Shown here piece by piece: positions 28,232 to 41,704 of a stretch of 64,000 nucleotides of DNA (position 1 is the first letter of the stretch; each line of letters starts with the position of its first letter). This DNA comes from an uncultured Pelagibacteraceae bacterium (GTDB taxonomy: Bacteria > Pseudomonadota > Alphaproteobacteria > Pelagibacterales > Pelagibacteraceae): NCBI GenBank assembly GCA_902599335.1, contig CACKFA010000003.1, positions 1 through 64,000 of the forward strand, given 5' to 3'. The translations under genes were made by a program, and so were the position numbers. A model generated the notes under the pieces. It saw only the letters and a program-made list of their open reading frames with translations. It made no database searches and was not told the origin of the DNA.

Positions 28232-28747
28232 ATGAATAATAAAATAGATCAAGTTCCTGAGGAATTTAAACAACTTGCAGAAGATTTTAGCAAAAATGGT
28301 TTTATTACTACATCACTTGATAATTTAATTAACTGGTCAAGATCAGGATCACTTCATTGGATGACCTTTGGATTAGCTTGTTGTGCTGTTGAAATGATGC
28401 AAACAGCTATGCCGAGATATGACTTAGAAAGATTTGGAGCAGCTCCAAGAGGTTCTCCAAGACAATCAGATGTTATGATAGTTGCAGGAACTTTAACAAA
28501 TAAAATGGCACCAGCTTTAAGAAAAGTTTATGATCAGATGCCTGAACCAAGATATGTGATTTCAATGGGTAGTTGCGCAAATGGTGGCGGATATTACCAT
28601 TATTCATATTCAGTTGTTAGAGGTTGTGATCGAATTGTTCCTGTAGATGTTTATGTACCAGGATGTCCTCCATCAGCAGAGGCATTGTTGTATGGAATAC
28701 TGCAATTACAAAAAAAAATTAGAAAAAAAGGATCTTTTATTAGATAG
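28232..28747 (+). CDS. nuoB: NADH-quinone oxidoreductase subunit B
   Basis: [62 protein letters not shown]. Confidence 0.98.
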   Translation: MNNKIDQVPEEFKQLAEDFSKNGFITTSLDNLINWSRSGSLHWMTFGLACCAVEMMQTAMPRYDLERFGAAPRGSPRQSDVMIVAGTLTNKMAPALRKVYDQMPEPRYVISMGSCANGGGYYHYSYSVVRGCDRIVPVDVYVPGCPPSAEALLYGILQLQKKIRKKGSFIR

Positions 28748-28749
28748 TT

Positions 28750-29355
28750 ATGAAAAGTTTAGAAGATCTAGAAAAAAAAATTAATTCTGAGTTAACTACC
28801 AAAATTAACAATACAGAAATTAAACATAACCAAATTTATATTGAAATAGATAAAGAAGATATGATTGATGTTGCTATATTTTTAAAAACAAATCAAGATA
28901 CTAAATTTAGGCAACTAATAGATATAACAGTTGTTGATTACCCAGAACAAAATCAAAGGTTTGAAGTAGTATACTTGTTTTTAAGCCATGAATTTAATCA
29001 AAGATTGATTGTAAAATATTCAATTGCTGAAAATGAAGTAATTCCCTCACTAACTAGTATTTTTCCAGCAGCAAATTGGATGGAGAGAGAAGTGTTTGAT
29101 ATGTACGGAGTATCTTTTAAGGATCATCCTGATTTAAGAAGAATACTAACTGATTATGGATTTGAAGGTCACCCGTTAAGAAAAGATTTTCCATTAACTG
29201 GTCACACAGAAGTCAGATATAGCGAAGATCAAAAAAAAGTAATCAGTGAACCAGTTAAGCTTGAGCAAAATTATAGAAATTTTGATTATGAAAGTCCTTG
29301 GGAAGGAACAAAATATATTAAAGAAGAAATTGAGAATAATGACAAAAAAAATTAA
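28750..29355 (+). CDS. nuoC: NADH-quinone oxidoreductase subunit C
   Basis: [44 protein letters not shown]. Confidence 0.97.
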   Translation: MKSLEDLEKKINSELTTKINNTEIKHNQIYIEIDKEDMIDVAIFLKTNQDTKFRQLIDITVVDYPEQNQRFEVVYLFLSHEFNQRLIVKYSIAENEVIPSLTSIFPAANWMEREVFDMYGVSFKDHPDLRRILTDYGFEGHPLRKDFPLTGHTEVRYSEDQKKVISEPVKLEQNYRNFDYESPWEGTKYIKEEIENNDKKN

Positions 29356-30514
29356 AAATCTAAATTTAAATTTTGGGCCTCAACATCCTGCTGCTCATGG
29401 TGTTCTCAGATTAATATTAGAACTAGATGGTGAAGTAGTTGAAAAAGCTGATCCTCATATTGGTTTACTTCATAGAGGAACTGAAAAACTTATAGAAAAC
29501 AAAACTTATATGCAAGCTGTTCCATATTTTGACCGTTTAGATTATGTCGCCCCAATGAATCAAGAACATGCTTTTGCTCTAGCGGTTGAAAAAATACTAA
29601 AAATAGATGTCCCAATTAGAGCGCAATACATAAGAGTTATATTTTGTGAAATAGGTAGAATCTTAAGTCATATTTTAAATGTTACAACTCAAGCCCTTGA
29701 TGTAGGAGCGTTAACGCCATCTCTTTGGGGTTTTGAGGAAAGAGAAACTCTTATGACATTCTATGAGAGAGCTTCAGGTTCAAGACTTCATGCAAATTAT
29801 TTTAGAGCAGGAGGTGTTCATCAAGATCTGCCAAAAGGTTTAGAGGAAGATATAGCTAAATTTTGTGAAACATTTCCAAAAATAATTAACGATTTAGAAA
29901 GTTTGCTTACCGATAATAGAATTTTTAAACAAAGAAATGTTGATATTGGAGTAGTCACAAAGGAAGATGCCTTAGATTATTCTTTTTCTGGAGTTATGAT
30001 TAGAGGCTCAGGTGTCCCATGGGATTTAAGAAAATCCCAACCTTATGACTGTTATAAAAGTTTAGACTTTAAAATTCCAGTTGGAAAAAATGGAGATTGT
30101 TATGATAGATATTTATGCAGAATTGAAGAGATGAAAGAAAGTGTTTCAATTATCAAACAATGTCTTGCTAAAATGGAAAAGGGTCCAATTAAATCATTAG
30201 ATGGGAAGATCAGCCCACCACCAAAAGCAGAAATCAAACAATCAATGGAAGCTTTAATACACCATTTTAAACTTTTTACAGAAGGTTATAGAGTTCCAAA
30301 AGATGAAATTTATACAGCTGTTGAAGCTCCTAAAGGAGAATTTGGTGTTTATTTAATATCTGATGGATCAAGTAAACCTTACAAATGCAAAATAAGAGCT
30401 CCTGGATTTTCACATTTACAATCAATGGATTATTTAATTAAAGGACACATGTTAGCTGATGTTCCTGCGGTATTAGGTTCTTTAGATATTGTTTTTGGTG
30501 AGGTAGATAGATGA
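29339..30514 (+). CDS. nuoD: NADH-quinone oxidoreductase subunit D
   Basis: [25 protein letters not shown] at 29339 preferred over ORF-track start 29246. Confidence 0.97.
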   Translation: MTKKIKNLNLNFGPQHPAAHGVLRLILELDGEVVEKADPHIGLLHRGTEKLIENKTYMQAVPYFDRLDYVAPMNQEHAFALAVEKILKIDVPIRAQYIRVIFCEIGRILSHILNVTTQALDVGALTPSLWGFEERETLMTFYERASGSRLHANYFRAGGVHQDLPKGLEEDIAKFCETFPKIINDLESLLTDNRIFKQRNVDIGVVTKEDALDYSFSGVMIRGSGVPWDLRKSQPYDCYKSLDFKIPVGKNGDCYDRYLCRIEEMKESVSIIKQCLAKMEKGPIKSLDGKISPPPKAEIKQSMEALIHHFKLFTEGYRVPKDEIYTAVEAPKGEFGVYLISDGSSKPYKCKIRAPGFSHLQSMDYLIKGHMLADVPAVLGSLDIVFGEVDR

Positions 30515-31119
30515 GTTTAAGAAGACCAGCAAAAGATCAACCAGAAAATTTTGAGTTTAATGCGTCATCATTAGAAGCAGCAAATGTTATTGTTGCAAAA
30601 TATCCTGAAGGTAAACAGCAAAGTGCTGTAATGGCCTTACTTTATATAGCTCAAAAACAAAATAATAATTGGATACCATTAGCTGCAATGAAGTACATCG
30701 CTAAATTTTTGGATATGCCTTATATTAAAGTATATGAGGTAGCTACTTTTTATACAATGTATAATTTAGCCCCTGTAGGCAAATACTTTGTTCAAGTATG
30801 CACAACAACACCCTGCATGATAAGAGGCGCTAATAAATTAGTTGAGGCATGCAAGGAAAAAATTTCTGAAAAAGAATGTGAATTATCTAAAGATAAAAGC
30901 TGCTCGTGGATGGAAGTTGAATGTTTAGGTGCATGCGTCAATGCTCCAATGATGCAAATTAATGATGACTATTATGAAGATTTAGACAAACAAAAAACTT
31001 TAGATATCTTAGATAAAATTTTAAATGGAGAAATTCCAAAACCTGGTTCGTATAGAGGAAGAGTAAATAATGAACCAGAAAATAACAGAAAAACCTTAAT
31101 GGATTTAAAAAATGCTTAA
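30511..31119 (+). CDS. nuoE: NADH-quinone oxidoreductase subunit E
   Basis: [51 protein letters not shown]. Confidence 0.97.
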   Translation: MSLRRPAKDQPENFEFNASSLEAANVIVAKYPEGKQQSAVMALLYIAQKQNNNWIPLAAMKYIAKFLDMPYIKVYEVATFYTMYNLAPVGKYFVQVCTTTPCMIRGANKLVEACKEKISEKECELSKDKSCSWMEVECLGACVNAPMMQINDDYYEDLDKQKTLDILDKILNGEIPKPGSYRGRVNNEPENNRKTLMDLKNA

Positions 31120-32443
31120 AGATAAAGATAGAATTTTTCAGAATTTATACAATGATAAAGGCTCAGATGTATCTTCATCGCAAGAGAGAGGTGATTGGGT
31201 AAATACAAAAGAAATTACTAACAAAGGAAGAGACTGGATAATTAATGAAATTAAAGAATCTCAATTAAGAGGTCGAGGTGGAGCGGGATTTCCTACTGGT
31301 TTAAAATGGTCATTTGCCCCAAAAGAAGTTGGATCTAGACCACATTACCTAGTTATTAATGGTGATGAGTCTGAACCAGGAACTTGTAAAGATAGAGATA
31401 TTTTAAGATTTGAACCTCATAAGTTAATAGAGGGTTGTTTAATTGCATCTTATGCAGTGCAAGCGCATGTTTGTTATATTTACATAAGAGGAGAATATTT
31501 TGTTGATGGTCAAAAACTTCAAGCAGCAATAGATGAAGCTTATGAAAAAAAATTGTTAGGTAAAAATGCAGCTGGTACAGGATGGGATTTAGATATTTAT
31601 ATTCATTACGGAGCTGGTGCATATATTTGTGGTGAGGAGACTGCTCTACTTGAAAGTTTAGAGGGTAAAAAAGGCCAACCTAGATTAAAACCACCTTTTC
31701 CAGCTTTGATAGGTCTTTATGGGTGTCCTACTATAATCAATAATGTTGAAACAATTGCAGTGGTTCCAACTATTTTAAGAAGAGGAGCTAAATGGTTTGC
31801 TTCTTTAGGGAGAGAAAAAAATACTGGAACTAAGATTTTCTGCATTTCTGGAAATGTAAACAATCCTTGTAATGTTGAAGAAGAAATGAGTATTCCTTTA
31901 AAAGAATTAATAGAAGTTCATGCTGGCGGTGTAATTGGTGGATGGGAAAATTTACAGGCTGTAATACCTGGAGGTTCTTCAATGCCATTAATACCAAAAG
32001 AAAGATGTGAAACTTTAAAGATGGATTTTGATGCTTGTGTTGAGGAAAAAAGTGGACTTGGTACAGCAGGTATTGTGGTTATTAACAAAGATCAAGACAT
32101 AATTAAATGTATGGCAAGGATTGCAAGATTTTATAAACATGAGAGTTGCGGTCAATGTACACCTTGTAGAGAAGGTTCTGGATGGATGTGGAGAATGCTT
32201 GAGAGAATGGCAAAAGGAGATGCAACTAAGGATGAAGTAGATATGTTAGGTGATGTAACAAATCAAATTGCAGGACATACTATTTGTGCTTTTGGAGAAG
32301 GTTCATCATGGCCAGTCCAGGGATTGCTCAGACACTTTAAAAAAGAAATTGAGAAAAGAAACAATTTGGATCCTATTGTTCAAAAGAAGAACAATATTCC
32401 GTATTTAGTGGATCAACATTTATTGGATAAAAAAAATGCTTAA
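31112..32443 (+). CDS. nuoF: NADH-quinone oxidoreductase subunit F
   Basis: [54 protein letters not shown]. Confidence 0.98.
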   Translation: MLKDKDRIFQNLYNDKGSDVSSSQERGDWVNTKEITNKGRDWIINEIKESQLRGRGGAGFPTGLKWSFAPKEVGSRPHYLVINGDESEPGTCKDRDILRFEPHKLIEGCLIASYAVQAHVCYIYIRGEYFVDGQKLQAAIDEAYEKKLLGKNAAGTGWDLDIYIHYGAGAYICGEETALLESLEGKKGQPRLKPPFPALIGLYGCPTIINNVETIAVVPTILRRGAKWFASLGREKNTGTKIFCISGNVNNPCNVEEEMSIPLKELIEVHAGGVIGGWENLQAVIPGGSSMPLIPKERCETLKMDFDACVEEKSGLGTAGIVVINKDQDIIKCMARIARFYKHESCGQCTPCREGSGWMWRMLERMAKGDATKDEVDMLGDVTNQIAGHTICAFGEGSSWPVQGLLRHFKKEIEKRNNLDPIVQKKNNIPYLVDQHLLDKKNA

Positions 32444-34463
32444 ATTAAAAGTAAATGAAATCGAAGTTGAAGTTGAAGAGGGTTTAACTGTACTTCAAGC
32501 TTGCGAAAAAGCTGGAGTAGAAATTCCAAGATTTTGTTACCATGAAAAATTATCGATAGCAGGAAATTGCAGAATGTGTTTAGTTGAAATGGAAAAATCT
32601 CCTAAACCAATTGCTTCATGTGCTATGCCAGCTGCTGAAGGTATGAATATTAAAACAAATACTGTTTTAGTAGAAAAAGCTCGTAAGGGAGTGATGGAAT
32701 TTTTATTAGCTAACCACCCCTTAGATTGTCCAGTATGTGATCAAGGTGGTGAATGTGATCTTCAAGATCAATCAATGTACTATGGAGTTGACAAATCAAG
32801 ATTTAAAGAAAATAAAAGAGCTGTTCCTGAAAAAAATATGGGACCATTGATTAAAACTCAAATGACAAGATGTATTCACTGTACGAGATGTGTGAGATTT
32901 GCGACGGAAGTTGCTGGAGTTCCAGAGCTTGGTGCTATTGGAAGAGGTGAAGATATGCAAATTACAACTTATCTAGAGCAATCAATGCAATCCGAATTGT
33001 CTGCTAACGTTGTAGATTTGTGTCCAGTAGGAGCCCTAACATCAAAACCCTATGTATTTGAAGCTAGACCATGGGAACTAAAAAAAACAGAAACAATTGA
33101 TGTAATGGATGCAATAGGATCAAATGTAAGAGTAGATACATATGATTGGGAAGTTAAAAGAGTGCTGCCAATTATAAATGAAGATATTAACGAGGAATGG
33201 ATCTCAGACAAAACAAGATATGCTTGTGATGGTCTTCTACATCAAAGATTAGATACTCCATTTATCAAATACAACGGCAAATTTGAAAAGGCCTCATGGG
33301 ATGAAGTGTATAAAATAATTAAATCTAAATTTGAAAACACATCAAAAGAAAAAATATGTGGTTTTGTTGGTGATTTAACCAATATGGAGACTAGTTATAT
33401 TTTTAAAGAATTTTTTGATAGAACAATTGATACTAAAAATTACGAGTCAAGATCTGATAACAGATTTATAAATAATTCAAAAAGAGAAAACTATTTATTT
33501 AATTCTTCTATAAATGGCATTGAAGAAGCAGATTTAATTTTTATAGCAGGTTCAAACCCAAGATATGAAGCAACTATTTTAAATGCTAGAATTAGAAAAG
33601 CTTACTTAAACAATAATACAAAAATTATTTCACTTAATGATGTTGGCGATTTAACTTATCCTTATCAAAGTTTAGATGGTCAAACGCAAACTTTAAATAA
33701 TATCCTTGAGGGAAATCATGACATATCTCAAGAAATTATAAATTCAAAAAAACCAATAATCATTATAGGTGAGTCTATACTTAGATTAAAGTCTTCAGAA
33801 TTTTTGTTTAATAAAACAAAAGAATTTTTATCAAAAAATAATAAAATTTCAGATGAATGGAACTCTTTAAATATTTTATCAACAGATGCAGCAACAGTAG
33901 GAAATATTGACCTTGGATTAATCAATAATGAAAATAATTTAATAAGTAATTTAAAAGAACATAAATTTGATATTGTTTATCTTGTTGGTCAAGACAATTT
34001 AGAATTTGATAAACAAGACGAATTCATAATTTATCAAGGTAGTCATGGTGACAAAGGTGCTGAATCTGCTGATATTATTTTACCAGGCGCTGCTTACACT
34101 GAACAAGATGGATACTTTACCAATCTAGAGGGAAAAATTCAAAAAGCCTATAAAGCATCATATCCACCAGGTGAGGCAAAAGAAGATTGGCAAATAATTA
34201 ACGAACTAGCTGAATTTATCAATAATAGAAAATTATTCAATGATAAAGATGAATTAGAAAGCAGCATGTTTAATTATTTAAATTTACAAAAGGAAAAACA
34301 AGTAAATGAAATGAATAATTCTACTAATGAGTTTCAAAATGAAACTTTGACAATCAAAGTAAAAGATTATTATTTTTCAAATGTTATTGCTAGATCATCA
34401 AAAACTATGGTTGAATGTAATAACTCTAAATTAAATTTAAAATCAACAGGTACAGAAGGCTAA
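32436..34463 (+). CDS. nuoG: NADH-quinone oxidoreductase subunit G
   Basis: [59 protein letters not shown]. Confidence 0.97.
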   Translation: MLKLKVNEIEVEVEEGLTVLQACEKAGVEIPRFCYHEKLSIAGNCRMCLVEMEKSPKPIASCAMPAAEGMNIKTNTVLVEKARKGVMEFLLANHPLDCPVCDQGGECDLQDQSMYYGVDKSRFKENKRAVPEKNMGPLIKTQMTRCIHCTRCVRFATEVAGVPELGAIGRGEDMQITTYLEQSMQSELSANVVDLCPVGALTSKPYVFEARPWELKKTETIDVMDAIGSNVRVDTYDWEVKRVLPIINEDINEEWISDKTRYACDGLLHQRLDTPFIKYNGKFEKASWDEVYKIIKSKFENTSKEKICGFVGDLTNMETSYIFKEFFDRTIDTKNYESRSDNRFINNSKRENYLFNSSINGIEEADLIFIAGSNPRYEATILNARIRKAYLNNNTKIISLNDVGDLTYPYQSLDGQTQTLNNILEGNHDISQEIINSKKPIIIIGESILRLKSSEFLFNKTKEFLSKNNKISDEWNSLNILSTDAATVGNIDLGLINNENNLISNLKEHKFDIVYLVGQDNLEFDKQDEFIIYQGSHGDKGAESADIILPGAAYTEQDGYFTNLEGKIQKAYKASYPPGEAKEDWQIINELAEFINNRKLFNDKDELESSMFNYLNLQKEKQVNEMNNSTNEFQNETLTIKVKDYYFSNVIARSSKTMVECNNSKLNLKSTGTEG

Positions 34464-34464
34464 T

Positions 34465-35463
34465 ATGGAATACTTGAGCATAGTTTTTCAAGAAGTTTAT
34501 AAGATTTTATTCTTACTAGTTCCAGTTCTTGTTTCTGTAGCAATGATTGTTTGGCTAGATAGAAGAGTTTGGGCTTTTGTTCAAAAAAGGCAAGGACCTA
34601 ACGTTGTTGGTCCGTTTGGCTTATTACAATCTTTAGCAGATGCTTTAAAATATATATTTAAAGAAATCATTATTCCATCTAGCTCAAACAAAGTAATTTT
34701 TATATTGGCTCCAATAGTTACAATGACTTTAGCTTTAATCGCTTGGGCTGTAATCCCATTTAGTGCAACTCAGGTTTTGGCTGATATTAATGTTGGAATT
34801 CTTTATTTATTTGCTGTTTCTTCACTAGGTGTCTATGGAATAATCATGGGTGGGTGGGCATCAAACTCTAAATATCCTTTTCTTGGAGCAATTCGTTCTG
34901 CTGCGCAAATGGTTTCTTATGAGGTTTCAATTGGAGTAATAATAATAAATGTTTTACTTTGTGTTGGTTCATTGAATTTAAACGACATTGTTATTGCTCA
35001 ACAAAATATGTGGTTTGTAATTCCATTATTTCCAATGTTTGTAATTTTCTTTATTTCAGCTTTAGCTGAAACTAACAGACCACCTTTTGATTTACCAGAG
35101 GCAGAAGCAGAGTTGGTTGCTGGATATCAAACAGAATATTCAGGAATGATGTATGCAATGTTTTGGTTAGGTGAGTATGCAAATATTTTATTAATGTGTG
35201 CAATGGGAGCAATATTATTTTTAGGTGGCTGGATGTCACCAATTGATGTTTATCCATTTACATTAGTGCCAGGTGCAATTTGGTTAATTTTAAAAATTCT
35301 TCTTTTATTCATTCTTTTTGCTTTAATTAAGGCGATAGTACCAAGATACAGATATGATCAACTAATGAGACTTGGATGGAAAGTATTTCTTCCACTTTCT
35401 TTAATTTGGGTAGTGTTAACAGCTAGCTATTTATTTTATTTTAATCTTTTACCAGTGAATTAA
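34465..35463 (+). CDS. nuoH: NADH-quinone oxidoreductase subunit H
   Basis: [57 protein letters not shown]. Confidence 0.98.
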   Translation: MEYLSIVFQEVYKILFLLVPVLVSVAMIVWLDRRVWAFVQKRQGPNVVGPFGLLQSLADALKYIFKEIIIPSSSNKVIFILAPIVTMTLALIAWAVIPFSATQVLADINVGILYLFAVSSLGVYGIIMGGWASNSKYPFLGAIRSAAQMVSYEVSIGVIIINVLLCVGSLNLNDIVIAQQNMWFVIPLFPMFVIFFISALAETNRPPFDLPEAEAELVAGYQTEYSGMMYAMFWLGEYANILLMCAMGAILFLGGWMSPIDVYPFTLVPGAIWLILKILLLFILFALIKAIVPRYRYDQLMRLGWKVFLPLSLIWVVLTASYLFYFNLLPVN

Positions 35464-35465
35464 AA

Positions 35466-35951
35466 ATGAATATTTCAAGATTTTTTAAGACAATATTGAT
35501 GACTGACTTCATCGGTGGTTTATTTATTGCTATTAAAGAATTATTTAAATCAAAAAAAACAATTAATTACCCTTTTGAGAAAGGTAAGATAAGCCCTCGT
35601 TTTAGAGGTGAACATGCTTTACGAAGATATCCAAATGGAGAAGAGAGATGTATAGCTTGTAAATTATGTGAAGCAGTATGTCCTGCACAAGCAATAACTA
35701 TCGAGTCAGCTGAAAGAGAAGACGGAAGTAGAAAAACTACACGTTATGATATTGATATGATGAAATGTATTTATTGTGGTTTGTGTGAAGAATCTTGTCC
35801 TGTAGATGCAATAGTCCAAGGCCCAAATTTTGAATTTTCAACAGAAACAAGAGAAGAACTTTATTATACAAAAGAAAAATTATTAGATAATGGAGATAGA
35901 TGGGAGAATGTTTTGGAGGCTAATATTAAAGCTGACAATATCCACAGATAA
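35466..35951 (+). CDS. nuoI: NADH-quinone oxidoreductase subunit I
   Basis: Two 4Fe-4S motifs [12 protein letters not shown] and [12 protein letters not shown]. Confidence 0.98.
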   Translation: MNISRFFKTILMTDFIGGLFIAIKELFKSKKTINYPFEKGKISPRFRGEHALRRYPNGEERCIACKLCEAVCPAQAITIESAEREDGSRKTTRYDIDMMKCIYCGLCEESCPVDAIVQGPNFEFSTETREELYYTKEKLLDNGDRWENVLEANIKADNIHR

Positions 35952-35953
35952 AA

Positions 35954-36586
35954 ATGATTGCACACGCTATTTTCTTTTATACATTTTCTATAATTGCAGT
36001 TGTTTCAGCGATAATGGTTACGGCTTCGAAAAACACTGTTCACTCTGTATTTTTCTTAATTCTTGATTTCATAAGTATATCTTGTCTTTTCATTATGATA
36101 GGTGCTGAATTTTTAGGAATGATAATGCTAATTGTTTATGTTGGAGCTGTAGCTGTTTTATTCTTATTTGTCGTTATGATGTTAAACGTAGCTCAACAAA
36201 AAAACCAATGGTTTGCAGGTCAACAAAGTTCCAGACATATCCCTGTAGGATTAATTATCAGCACACTTATATTTTTTGAAATAATAATTGTAATTGGAGG
36301 CTGGAAATATAAACCAGAAATTTTTGATATTAATAATTCAATTAGTCAAGCAAGTATTAGCAACACTCATTCACTTGGACAGGTTTTATATACTGATTAT
36401 ATTCATGTGTTTCAAATAAGTGGAATGATCTTATTAGTAGCTATGGTTGGGGCTATTGTATTAACATTTAGACAAAGATCAGGTGTTAAAAGACAAAGTT
36501 ATATCAAACAAATATCTAGAGAAAGAGCTGAAGGTGTAGAGGTACTAGAAGTTCAGAGTAATAAAGGAGTCAAATTAGATGATTGA
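35954..36586 (+). CDS. nuoJ: NADH-quinone oxidoreductase subunit J
   Basis: [27 protein letters not shown]; order in nuo operon. Confidence 0.96.
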   Translation: MIAHAIFFYTFSIIAVVSAIMVTASKNTVHSVFFLILDFISISCLFIMIGAEFLGMIMLIVYVGAVAVLFLFVVMMLNVAQQKNQWFAGQQSSRHIPVGLIISTLIFFEIIIVIGGWKYKPEIFDINNSISQASISNTHSLGQVLYTDYIHVFQISGMILLVAMVGAIVLTFRQRSGVKRQSYIKQISRERAEGVEVLEVQSNKGVKLDD

Positions 36587-36890
36587 TATAGGTTTAGGAC
36601 ATTATTTAACTTTAGGAGCAGTGATATTCTCAATTGGGGTAATTGGTATTTTTCTTAATAGAAAGAATATCATTGTAATATTAATGAGTATTGAACTGAT
36701 ATTACTTGCAGTGAATATTAATTTAGTTGCTTTTTCTATTTATTTAGGAGATTTGGCTGGACAAGTCTTCACTTTATTTATTCTTACAGTTGCGGCAGCA
36801 GAAGCAGCCATAGGATTAGCAATTATAGTCGTGTATTTTAGAAATTCTGGAACAATACGAGTTGAAGAAATTGATAAGTTGAAAGGATAA
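36579..36890 (+). CDS. nuoK: NADH-quinone oxidoreductase subunit K
   Basis: [35 protein letters not shown]. Confidence 0.97.
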   Translation: MIDIGLGHYLTLGAVIFSIGVIGIFLNRKNIIVILMSIELILLAVNINLVAFSIYLGDLAGQVFTLFILTVAAAEAAIGLAIIVVYFRNSGTIRVEEIDKLKG

Positions 36891-36892
36891 TC

Positions 36893-38803
36893 ATGGAACT
36901 ATCAATTATATTTCTTCCACTTATTGCATCAATTATTTCAGGTTTTTTTGGAAAATACATCGGTGATAGAAATTCTGAAATAGTAACTAGCTTACTTGTT
37001 TCAATATCTGCTCTCTTGTCAATTTTTGTTCTTTATCAAGTAATTGTAAATCAGTATGAAGAAAATATTGTTATAGCTACTTGGATAAGCTCTGGTTCAC
37101 TTGATGTAAATTGGTCGATGTTAATTGATCCATTATCAGCAGTGATGTTAGTGGTTGTAACTTCTGTATCTGCTTTAGTACATATCTATTCAATTGGTTA
37201 TATGTCTCATGACCCTCATAAGCCAAGATTTATGGCTTATTTATCATTGTTCACATTTGCGATGTTAATGCTTGTAACTTCAGACAATTTTATTCAATTA
37301 TTTTTTGGTTGGGAAGGTGTTGGATTATGTTCTTACTTTCTAATTGGTTTTTGGTTTAAAAAAGAAAGTGCAAATGCTGCAGCCATAAAAGCATTTGTTG
37401 TAAACAGAGTAGGTGACTTTGGTTTTGCTTTAGGAATTTTCTTAATATTTTATTTATTTGGAACTGTTAATTACTCAGAGGTTTTTCAACAAATTCCAAC
37501 AGTTGTAGATAAAAATTTATCATTTTTAGGTTTAGAAGTTAAAGCAATAGATTTAATTTGTTTACTTTTATTTATTGGAGCAATGGGTAAATCTGCACAG
37601 ATATTGCTACATACTTGGCTACCCGATGCGATGGAGGGTCCAACTCCAGTTTCTGCATTAATTCATGCAGCAACGATGGTTACAGCTGGAGTTTTCCTGG
37701 TAGTAAGATGTTCTCCAATTTATGAATATTCACCGTCAATACTAAATTTTATAACCATTGTTGGAATGACTACAGCATTCTTTGCAGCAACAGTGGCTTT
37801 AGTTCAAACAGATATTAAAAAAATAATTGCTTATTCTACATGTAGTCAACTTGGTTATATGTTTTTTGCAGCTGGAGTAGGCGCATACAATGTTGCAATG
37901 TTTCACTTATTTACTCACGCATTTTTCAAAGCCTTATTATTTTTAGGATCTGGTTCAGTAATCCATGCATTTAAAGATGAGCAAAATATAAATAACATGG
38001 GAGGTGTATGGAAAAAGTTACCATATACTTATGCTCTAATGATAATAGGAACACTTGCTTTAACAGGTTTTCCATTTTTATCAGGATTTTATTCTAAAGA
38101 TGCAATTATAGAATTTGCTTATTTAAAAGGAAATACTACTGGTTATTATGCAGCTGGTATTGGAATAATTACAGCATTTCTAACATCAATTTATTCATGG
38201 AGATTAATTTTTAAAACCTTCCATGGAGAATATAACAATAAAGTTATCAAGATCGAGGAAACACATGAGTCACCATTAGTAATGCTTGTACCTTTATTTA
38301 TCCTTTCAATTGGAGCAGTATTTGCTGGTTTTCTATTTAAAGGACTTTTTATTGGTTACGGTGATAATTTATTCTGGGCAGAGTCTATAAAGTTTTTGGA
38401 GCCTTTAAGCACTGATCATCCACCTTTATGGTTTTTGCTTTTAACACCTTGTTTGGTTTTATTGTCTATTCCAATTGCTTATTACTTTTTTGTTAAAAAC
38501 AAAGAGTTACCTAATTCAATAGTTTCTATGAATAAACCTTTGTATAATTTTTTAGTGAACAAATGGTACTTTGATGAGTTATACGATGTATTATTTATTA
38601 AATCCTCAAAACATTTAGGATTATTTTTATGGAAATTTTGTGATGGAACTATAATAGATGGTTTTGGTCCCGATGGAATTTCTTCATTTATAAAAAAATG
38701 TTCAATTAAAGCAACTAAATTTCAAAGTGGTTTTATTTATCATTATGCATTTATAATGTTGTTAGGTTTTTCTGCTTTACTAACTTTTTTAATACTTAAA
38801 TAA
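36893..38803 (+). CDS. nuoL: NADH-quinone oxidoreductase subunit L
   Basis: FFGWEGVGLCSYFLIGFW; LHTWLPDAMEGPTPVSALIHAATMVTAGVFLV. Confidence 0.98.
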   Translation: MELSIIFLPLIASIISGFFGKYIGDRNSEIVTSLLVSISALLSIFVLYQVIVNQYEENIVIATWISSGSLDVNWSMLIDPLSAVMLVVVTSVSALVHIYSIGYMSHDPHKPRFMAYLSLFTFAMLMLVTSDNFIQLFFGWEGVGLCSYFLIGFWFKKESANAAAIKAFVVNRVGDFGFALGIFLIFYLFGTVNYSEVFQQIPTVVDKNLSFLGLEVKAIDLICLLLFIGAMGKSAQILLHTWLPDAMEGPTPVSALIHAATMVTAGVFLVVRCSPIYEYSPSILNFITIVGMTTAFFAATVALVQTDIKKIIAYSTCSQLGYMFFAAGVGAYNVAMFHLFTHAFFKALLFLGSGSVIHAFKDEQNINNMGGVWKKLPYTYALMIIGTLALTGFPFLSGFYSKDAIIEFAYLKGNTTGYYAAGIGIITAFLTSIYSWRLIFKTFHGEYNNKVIKIEETHESPLVMLVPLFILSIGAVFAGFLFKGLFIGYGDNLFWAESIKFLEPLSTDHPPLWFLLLTPCLVLLSIPIAYYFFVKNKELPNSIVSMNKPLYNFLVNKWYFDELYDVLFIKSSKHLGLFLWKFCDGTIIDGFGPDGISSFIKKCSIKATKFQSGFIYHYAFIMLLGFSALLTFLILK

Positions 38804-40284
38804 TGAATTTTCCTATTCTTTCATCTCTAATATTATTACCAACAATAGGAGCTTTATTTTTATTTTTTATAAAAGAAAAAGAAGGAAATAATACTACGAT
38901 TAAATATGTAGCTTTATTCACAACAGTAGTAAATTTTTTAATTTCTATATACTTATGGATTGCTTTTGATCAATCTACTTCTAGTTTTCAATTTATAGAA
39001 GATAGAACATGGATTAAAGGTTTTATTAATTACAAAGTGGGTGTAGATGGTATTTCAATTTTGTTTATTATACTAACAACATTTATTACACCATTATGCA
39101 TTATATCTGTAAACAACTCTGTTAAAAATAGATTAAGAGATTTTTTAATTGCAATACTAATTATGGAAAGTTTTATGATTGGTGTTTTCTCTGCGCTTGA
39201 TTTGGTTGTATTTTATTTATTTTTTGAAGCTGGATTAATCCCAATGTTTTTAATCATTGGTATTTGGGGAGGAGCAAGAAGAGTTTACTCAGCATTCAAA
39301 TTCTTTTTATATACATTGTTAGGTTCTGTTTTAATGTTAGTTGCAATAATTTCAATTTATTGGATTACAGGAACTACTGACGTGGTTCAACTATATGAAA
39401 TTGGTATTGATGTTAAATATCAAAATCTATTATGGTTAGCATTTTTTAGTTCATTTGCAGTTAAAACGCCTATGTGGCCAGTTCATACATGGTTACCTGA
39501 TGCACACGTTGAGGCTCCTACAGCAGGATCTGTATTACTAGCTGCAATTTTGTTAAAAATGGCTGGATATGGTTTTATAAGATTTTCTTTAGGTCTTTTC
39601 CCGGTTGCATCAGAGGTATTTACACCATTAATTTATACCTTGAGTGTTATAGCAATCATATTTACTTCACTGATAGCTTTAATGCAGGAAGATATGAAAA
39701 AGTTAATTGCTTATTCTTCAGTTGCGCATATGGGCTTTGTAACTTTAGGTATATTCACTTTGCAACAACAAGGAATTGAAGGAAGTATAATTCAAATGAT
39801 AAGCCATGGCTTAGTTTCGGCAGCATTATTTTTAACTGTTGGCGTAGTTTATGACAGAATGCACTCTAGATTGATAAGTACATATGGTGGACTAGTTTCT
39901 GTGATTCCAAAATATTCAATATTGTTTATGTTATTTGCTTTAGCATCACTTGGTTTACCTGGAACCAGCGGCTTTATTGGTGAGTTTTTAATATTAATGG
40001 GAGCTTTCAAGGATAATTTTTTAGTAGCTGTTATAGCAAGTATTGGAGTAATTTTAGGAGCTGCATACATGTTGTGGCTCTATAAGAGAGTCGTATTTGG
40101 AAAATTACTAAATGAGGATCTTAAAAAAATTTTAGATTTAAATAGATCTGAATATTTTATTTTAAGTTGTTTAGCTGCACCAATCTTATTTTTTGGTTTT
40201 TATCCCGATCCATTAATCAACACTATTGAAGTTTCTGTTACTGATTTAATTAATATGCATAACACAAATATAGCTAGCAAATAA
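38803..40284 (+). CDS. nuoM: NADH-quinone oxidoreductase subunit M
   Basis: FFEAGLIPMFLIIGIWGG; VHTWLPDAHVEAPTAGSVLLAAILLKMAGYGFIRF. Confidence 0.98.
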   Translation: MNFPILSSLILLPTIGALFLFFIKEKEGNNTTIKYVALFTTVVNFLISIYLWIAFDQSTSSFQFIEDRTWIKGFINYKVGVDGISILFIILTTFITPLCIISVNNSVKNRLRDFLIAILIMESFMIGVFSALDLVVFYLFFEAGLIPMFLIIGIWGGARRVYSAFKFFLYTLLGSVLMLVAIISIYWITGTTDVVQLYEIGIDVKYQNLLWLAFFSSFAVKTPMWPVHTWLPDAHVEAPTAGSVLLAAILLKMAGYGFIRFSLGLFPVASEVFTPLIYTLSVIAIIFTSLIALMQEDMKKLIAYSSVAHMGFVTLGIFTLQQQGIEGSIIQMISHGLVSAALFLTVGVVYDRMHSRLISTYGGLVSVIPKYSILFMLFALASLGLPGTSGFIGEFLILMGAFKDNFLVAVIASIGVILGAAYMLWLYKRVVFGKLLNEDLKKILDLNRSEYFILSCLAAPILFFGFYPDPLINTIEVSVTDLINMHNTNIASK

Positions 40285-40285
40285 T

Positions 40286-41704
40286 ATGGAAAATTTAAAT
40301 TTAGTATTACCTGAAATATTTATTTCATTTTCAATAATGTTTTTACTTGTTTTAGGTGTATTTAAAAAAAATAGTTCAAAAATCACTTTCAATTTATCTT
40401 TATTTGCAATTTTAATTACAGCAATAATAACAATTAATGAAACTTTCTCTGTTAGTAGGGAAACTTTGTTTAATGAAAGTGTTGTGATTGACACTATGTC
40501 TTCACTAATGAAAATTGTAACTTTAACTGGAGGTTTTTTAGTTTTAGTTATTTCGTCAAATTATTTAAAAATATTTAAAATATATAATATAGAATACCCA
40601 GTTCTTATTTTGAGTTCAATTCTTGGAATGATGGTAATGATCAGTTCAAATGATTTAATTGTTTTTTATATGGGTTTAGAATTACAGTCATTAGCTCTAT
40701 ATGTTTTGGCTACATACAACAGAGATCAATTAAAATCATCAGAAGCTGGTTTGAAATATTTTGTTTTAAGTGCATTATCATCAGGATTATTATTATATGG
40801 ATGTTCTTTAGTTTATGGTTTTTCAGGTTCTACCAATTTTGATATAATATCAAATCAACTAAATTCTGAGGAATATGTTTTAACTTTTGGGATTGTCTTC
40901 ATATTAGTTGGTTTAGCATTTAAAATTTCTGCAGTTCCATTCCATATGTGGGCACCTGATGTTTATGAAGGATCTCCAACAACTGTAACTTTGTTTTTTA
41001 CAATAGTACCAAAGGTAGCTGCTTTGACTGTATTTATTAGATTTTTATATGTTCCTTTTTTAAATTTAATTGATCAATGGCAAATGATAATAGTTTTCTT
41101 ATCTATAGCTTCTATGGTTTTTGGAGCAGTTGCTGCTATAGGGCAAACTAATATTAAAAGACTAATTGCTTATAGTTCTATAGGACACATTGGTTACACA
41201 TTAGCTGGTTTAGCCACAGCATCAAACGAGGGAATTCAAAGTTCGATAATTTATATTTCTATTTATGTTGTTATGAATTTAGCTCTTTTTTCATGTTTAT
41301 TAATGTTAAGAAGAAAAGATCAATATTATGAAGATATTGATGATCTCTCAGGATTATCAAAAAATCATCCATTGTTGTCTTTGTGTTTGTTGCTAATACT
41401 ATTTTCTTTAGCAGGCATACCACCCCTGGCAGGTTTCTTTGCAAAATTTTACGTATTTAAAGCAGTACTGGAACAATCAATGTATTTCTTAGCTATAGTA
41501 GGATTGTTATCAACTGTGGTTGCAGCTTTTTATTATCTAAGAATTATAAAAATTATGTATTTTGATAAGGAAAAAGATAAATATGATACAGACCATAGTT
41601 TATGGCTTAAATTTTCACTGACAGTTTCAACTATATTAATTCTTTTATACTTCATATTTCCAAGTCAGTTAGTAGAAGTTGTCTCAAGAATTAATATTAT
41701 TTAA
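40286..41704 (+). CDS. nuoN: NADH-quinone oxidoreductase subunit N
   Basis: YMGLELQSLALYVLATYNR; PFHMWAPDVYEGSPTTVTLFFTIVPKVAA. Confidence 0.98.
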   Translation: MENLNLVLPEIFISFSIMFLLVLGVFKKNSSKITFNLSLFAILITAIITINETFSVSRETLFNESVVIDTMSSLMKIVTLTGGFLVLVISSNYLKIFKIYNIEYPVLILSSILGMMVMISSNDLIVFYMGLELQSLALYVLATYNRDQLKSSEAGLKYFVLSALSSGLLLYGCSLVYGFSGSTNFDIISNQLNSEEYVLTFGIVFILVGLAFKISAVPFHMWAPDVYEGSPTTVTLFFTIVPKVAALTVFIRFLYVPFLNLIDQWQMIIVFLSIASMVFGAVAAIGQTNIKRLIAYSSIGHIGYTLAGLATASNEGIQSSIIYISIYVVMNLALFSCLLMLRRKDQYYEDIDDLSGLSKNHPLLSLCLLLILFSLAGIPPLAGFFAKFYVFKAVLEQSMYFLAIVGLLSTVVAAFYYLRIIKIMYFDKEKDKYDTDHSLWLKFSLTVSTILILLYFIFPSQLVEVVSRINII